DNA from: CAYFIW01 sp964500645
Lineage (GTDB): Bacteria; Chloroflexota; Dehalococcoidia; Lucifugimonadales; UBA826
DNA: 5,826 nucleotides
Direction of reading: 5' to 3'
NCBI GenBank assembly: GCA_964500645.1
Contig: CAZCOH010000087.1
Coordinates: forward strand, 1 to 5,826
The notes beneath the pieces are model-generated. The model saw only the letters and a list, made by a program, of their open reading frames with translations. It was not told the DNA's origin and did not search any database. A program made the translations under genes and the position numbers. Shown one piece after another: positions 5,547 to 5,826 of the stretch (position 1 is the first letter of the stretch; the number at the start of each line of letters is the position of its first letter).

Positions 5547-5826
5547 GTTTCACCCCTGAAGCCGTGTAGATTCAGATCGTTTAAACAGTTTTCTGATGGA
5601 CATATATAACGAGTCGAAATAATACTTGAATACATTGTTTGGAGATTAGACTATCTATTCTAAATGATGGCCATGACTAAAAGGGCATATAACCTGAAAC
5701 TTAACTAACATAGATGACGCAACAAATTGCCTCAGCACTAAATTTACATGGGAAGCGCGCAGCGATTTGTGCACAACATGATTTTACCACATTCGAATCC
5801 GTTCTGCCATAAACGACAATATCGAA
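5547..5826 (-). other. Upstream region of rho without a supported gene
   Basis: About 280 nt carry no recognisable coding sequence. AGGGG at 5553..5557 is the ribosome site of the leader ORF and is flanked by TTCA/TGAA, which could form a 4-bp hairpin exposing it in the loop. Promoter matches toward rho are weak: TTCAAG (5630..5625), 16 nt, TATATA (5608..5603) is the best seen. A 10-nt direct repeat (atgactaaaa) occurs at 5530..5539 and 5673..5682, and perfect short palindromes lie at 5767..5776 (ttgtgcacaa) and 5791..5798 (attcgaat). A 41-codon minus-strand frame is open to the right edge and ends at TAA 5701..5703; I cannot tell whether it is a real C-terminus. Confidence 0.4.

Noticed and set aside
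5714..5812. Plus-strand 32-codon ORF starting MTQQIASALN
   Set aside because: No ribosome site precedes the ATG, and it overlaps the opposite open frame; neither is supported.
5701..5826. Minus-strand frame open to the right edge, 41 codons ending in TAA
   Set aside because: It could be the C-terminus of a gene upstream of rho (it begins FDIVVYGRTDSNVVKSC), but the cysteine-rich tail matches nothing I know and 41 open codons are expected by chance. Sequence beyond the edge would decide it.
1..5826. CRISPR array, tRNA/rRNA, insertion sequence, phage or defence system
   Set aside because: No regularly spaced repeats, transposase or integrase motifs, terminal inverted repeats or tRNA-like cloverleaf were seen on either strand.

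Overview
The window carries three clear protein genes, all on the minus strand. Read 5' to 3' on that strand they are: rho, encoding transcription termination factor (4240..5505); a very large secreted, Thr/Ser/Ala/Asp/Gly-rich protein built from Ig-like modules (698..3856); and the first 201 codons of a second secreted protein with a Pro-Thr linker (1..603), which runs off the left edge. A 14-codon leader ORF (5502..5546) overlaps the rho start codon. No RNA gene, CRISPR array, insertion sequence or attachment site is visible.

The organism is a bacterium with moderate G+C and A/T-rich spacers. The combination of a compact canonical Rho, 'PTPTPEPTATPT'-type linkers, and paired C-terminal modules running from 'GWNLV' to 'RGYWV' resembles, from memory, secreted proteins of Chloroflexota (Dehalococcoidia/SAR202-like lineages). 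This is a family-resemblance inference, not a database result.

Layout from the right edge: 5547..5826 is a rho upstream region with only weak promoter-like matches. The leader ORF and rho follow, coupled by an ATGA stop/start overlap. Next comes a 383-nt spacer (3857..4239) holding two TTGACA-containing promoter candidates, a third weaker one close to the gene, and some local hairpins. The 1052-aa protein starts at a GTG behind a purine-rich ribosome site. It has a signal peptide, at least two related Ig-like modules, a calcium-loop-like motif, three close cysteine pairs and a duplicated C-terminal module. It ends 31 nt before a strong intrinsic terminator (624..667). The second secreted protein starts just beyond the T-tract with its own ribosome site, so its transcription probably depends on read-through of that terminator or on an internal promoter.

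The two envelope genes probably form a partly attenuated pair devoted to the cell surface; rho is a housekeeping neighbour. I see no convincing new defence or mobile system. The most interesting points are the rho leader ORF, the long promoter-rich leader of the surface gene, the terminator inside the envelope gene pair, and the modular architecture of the large protein.
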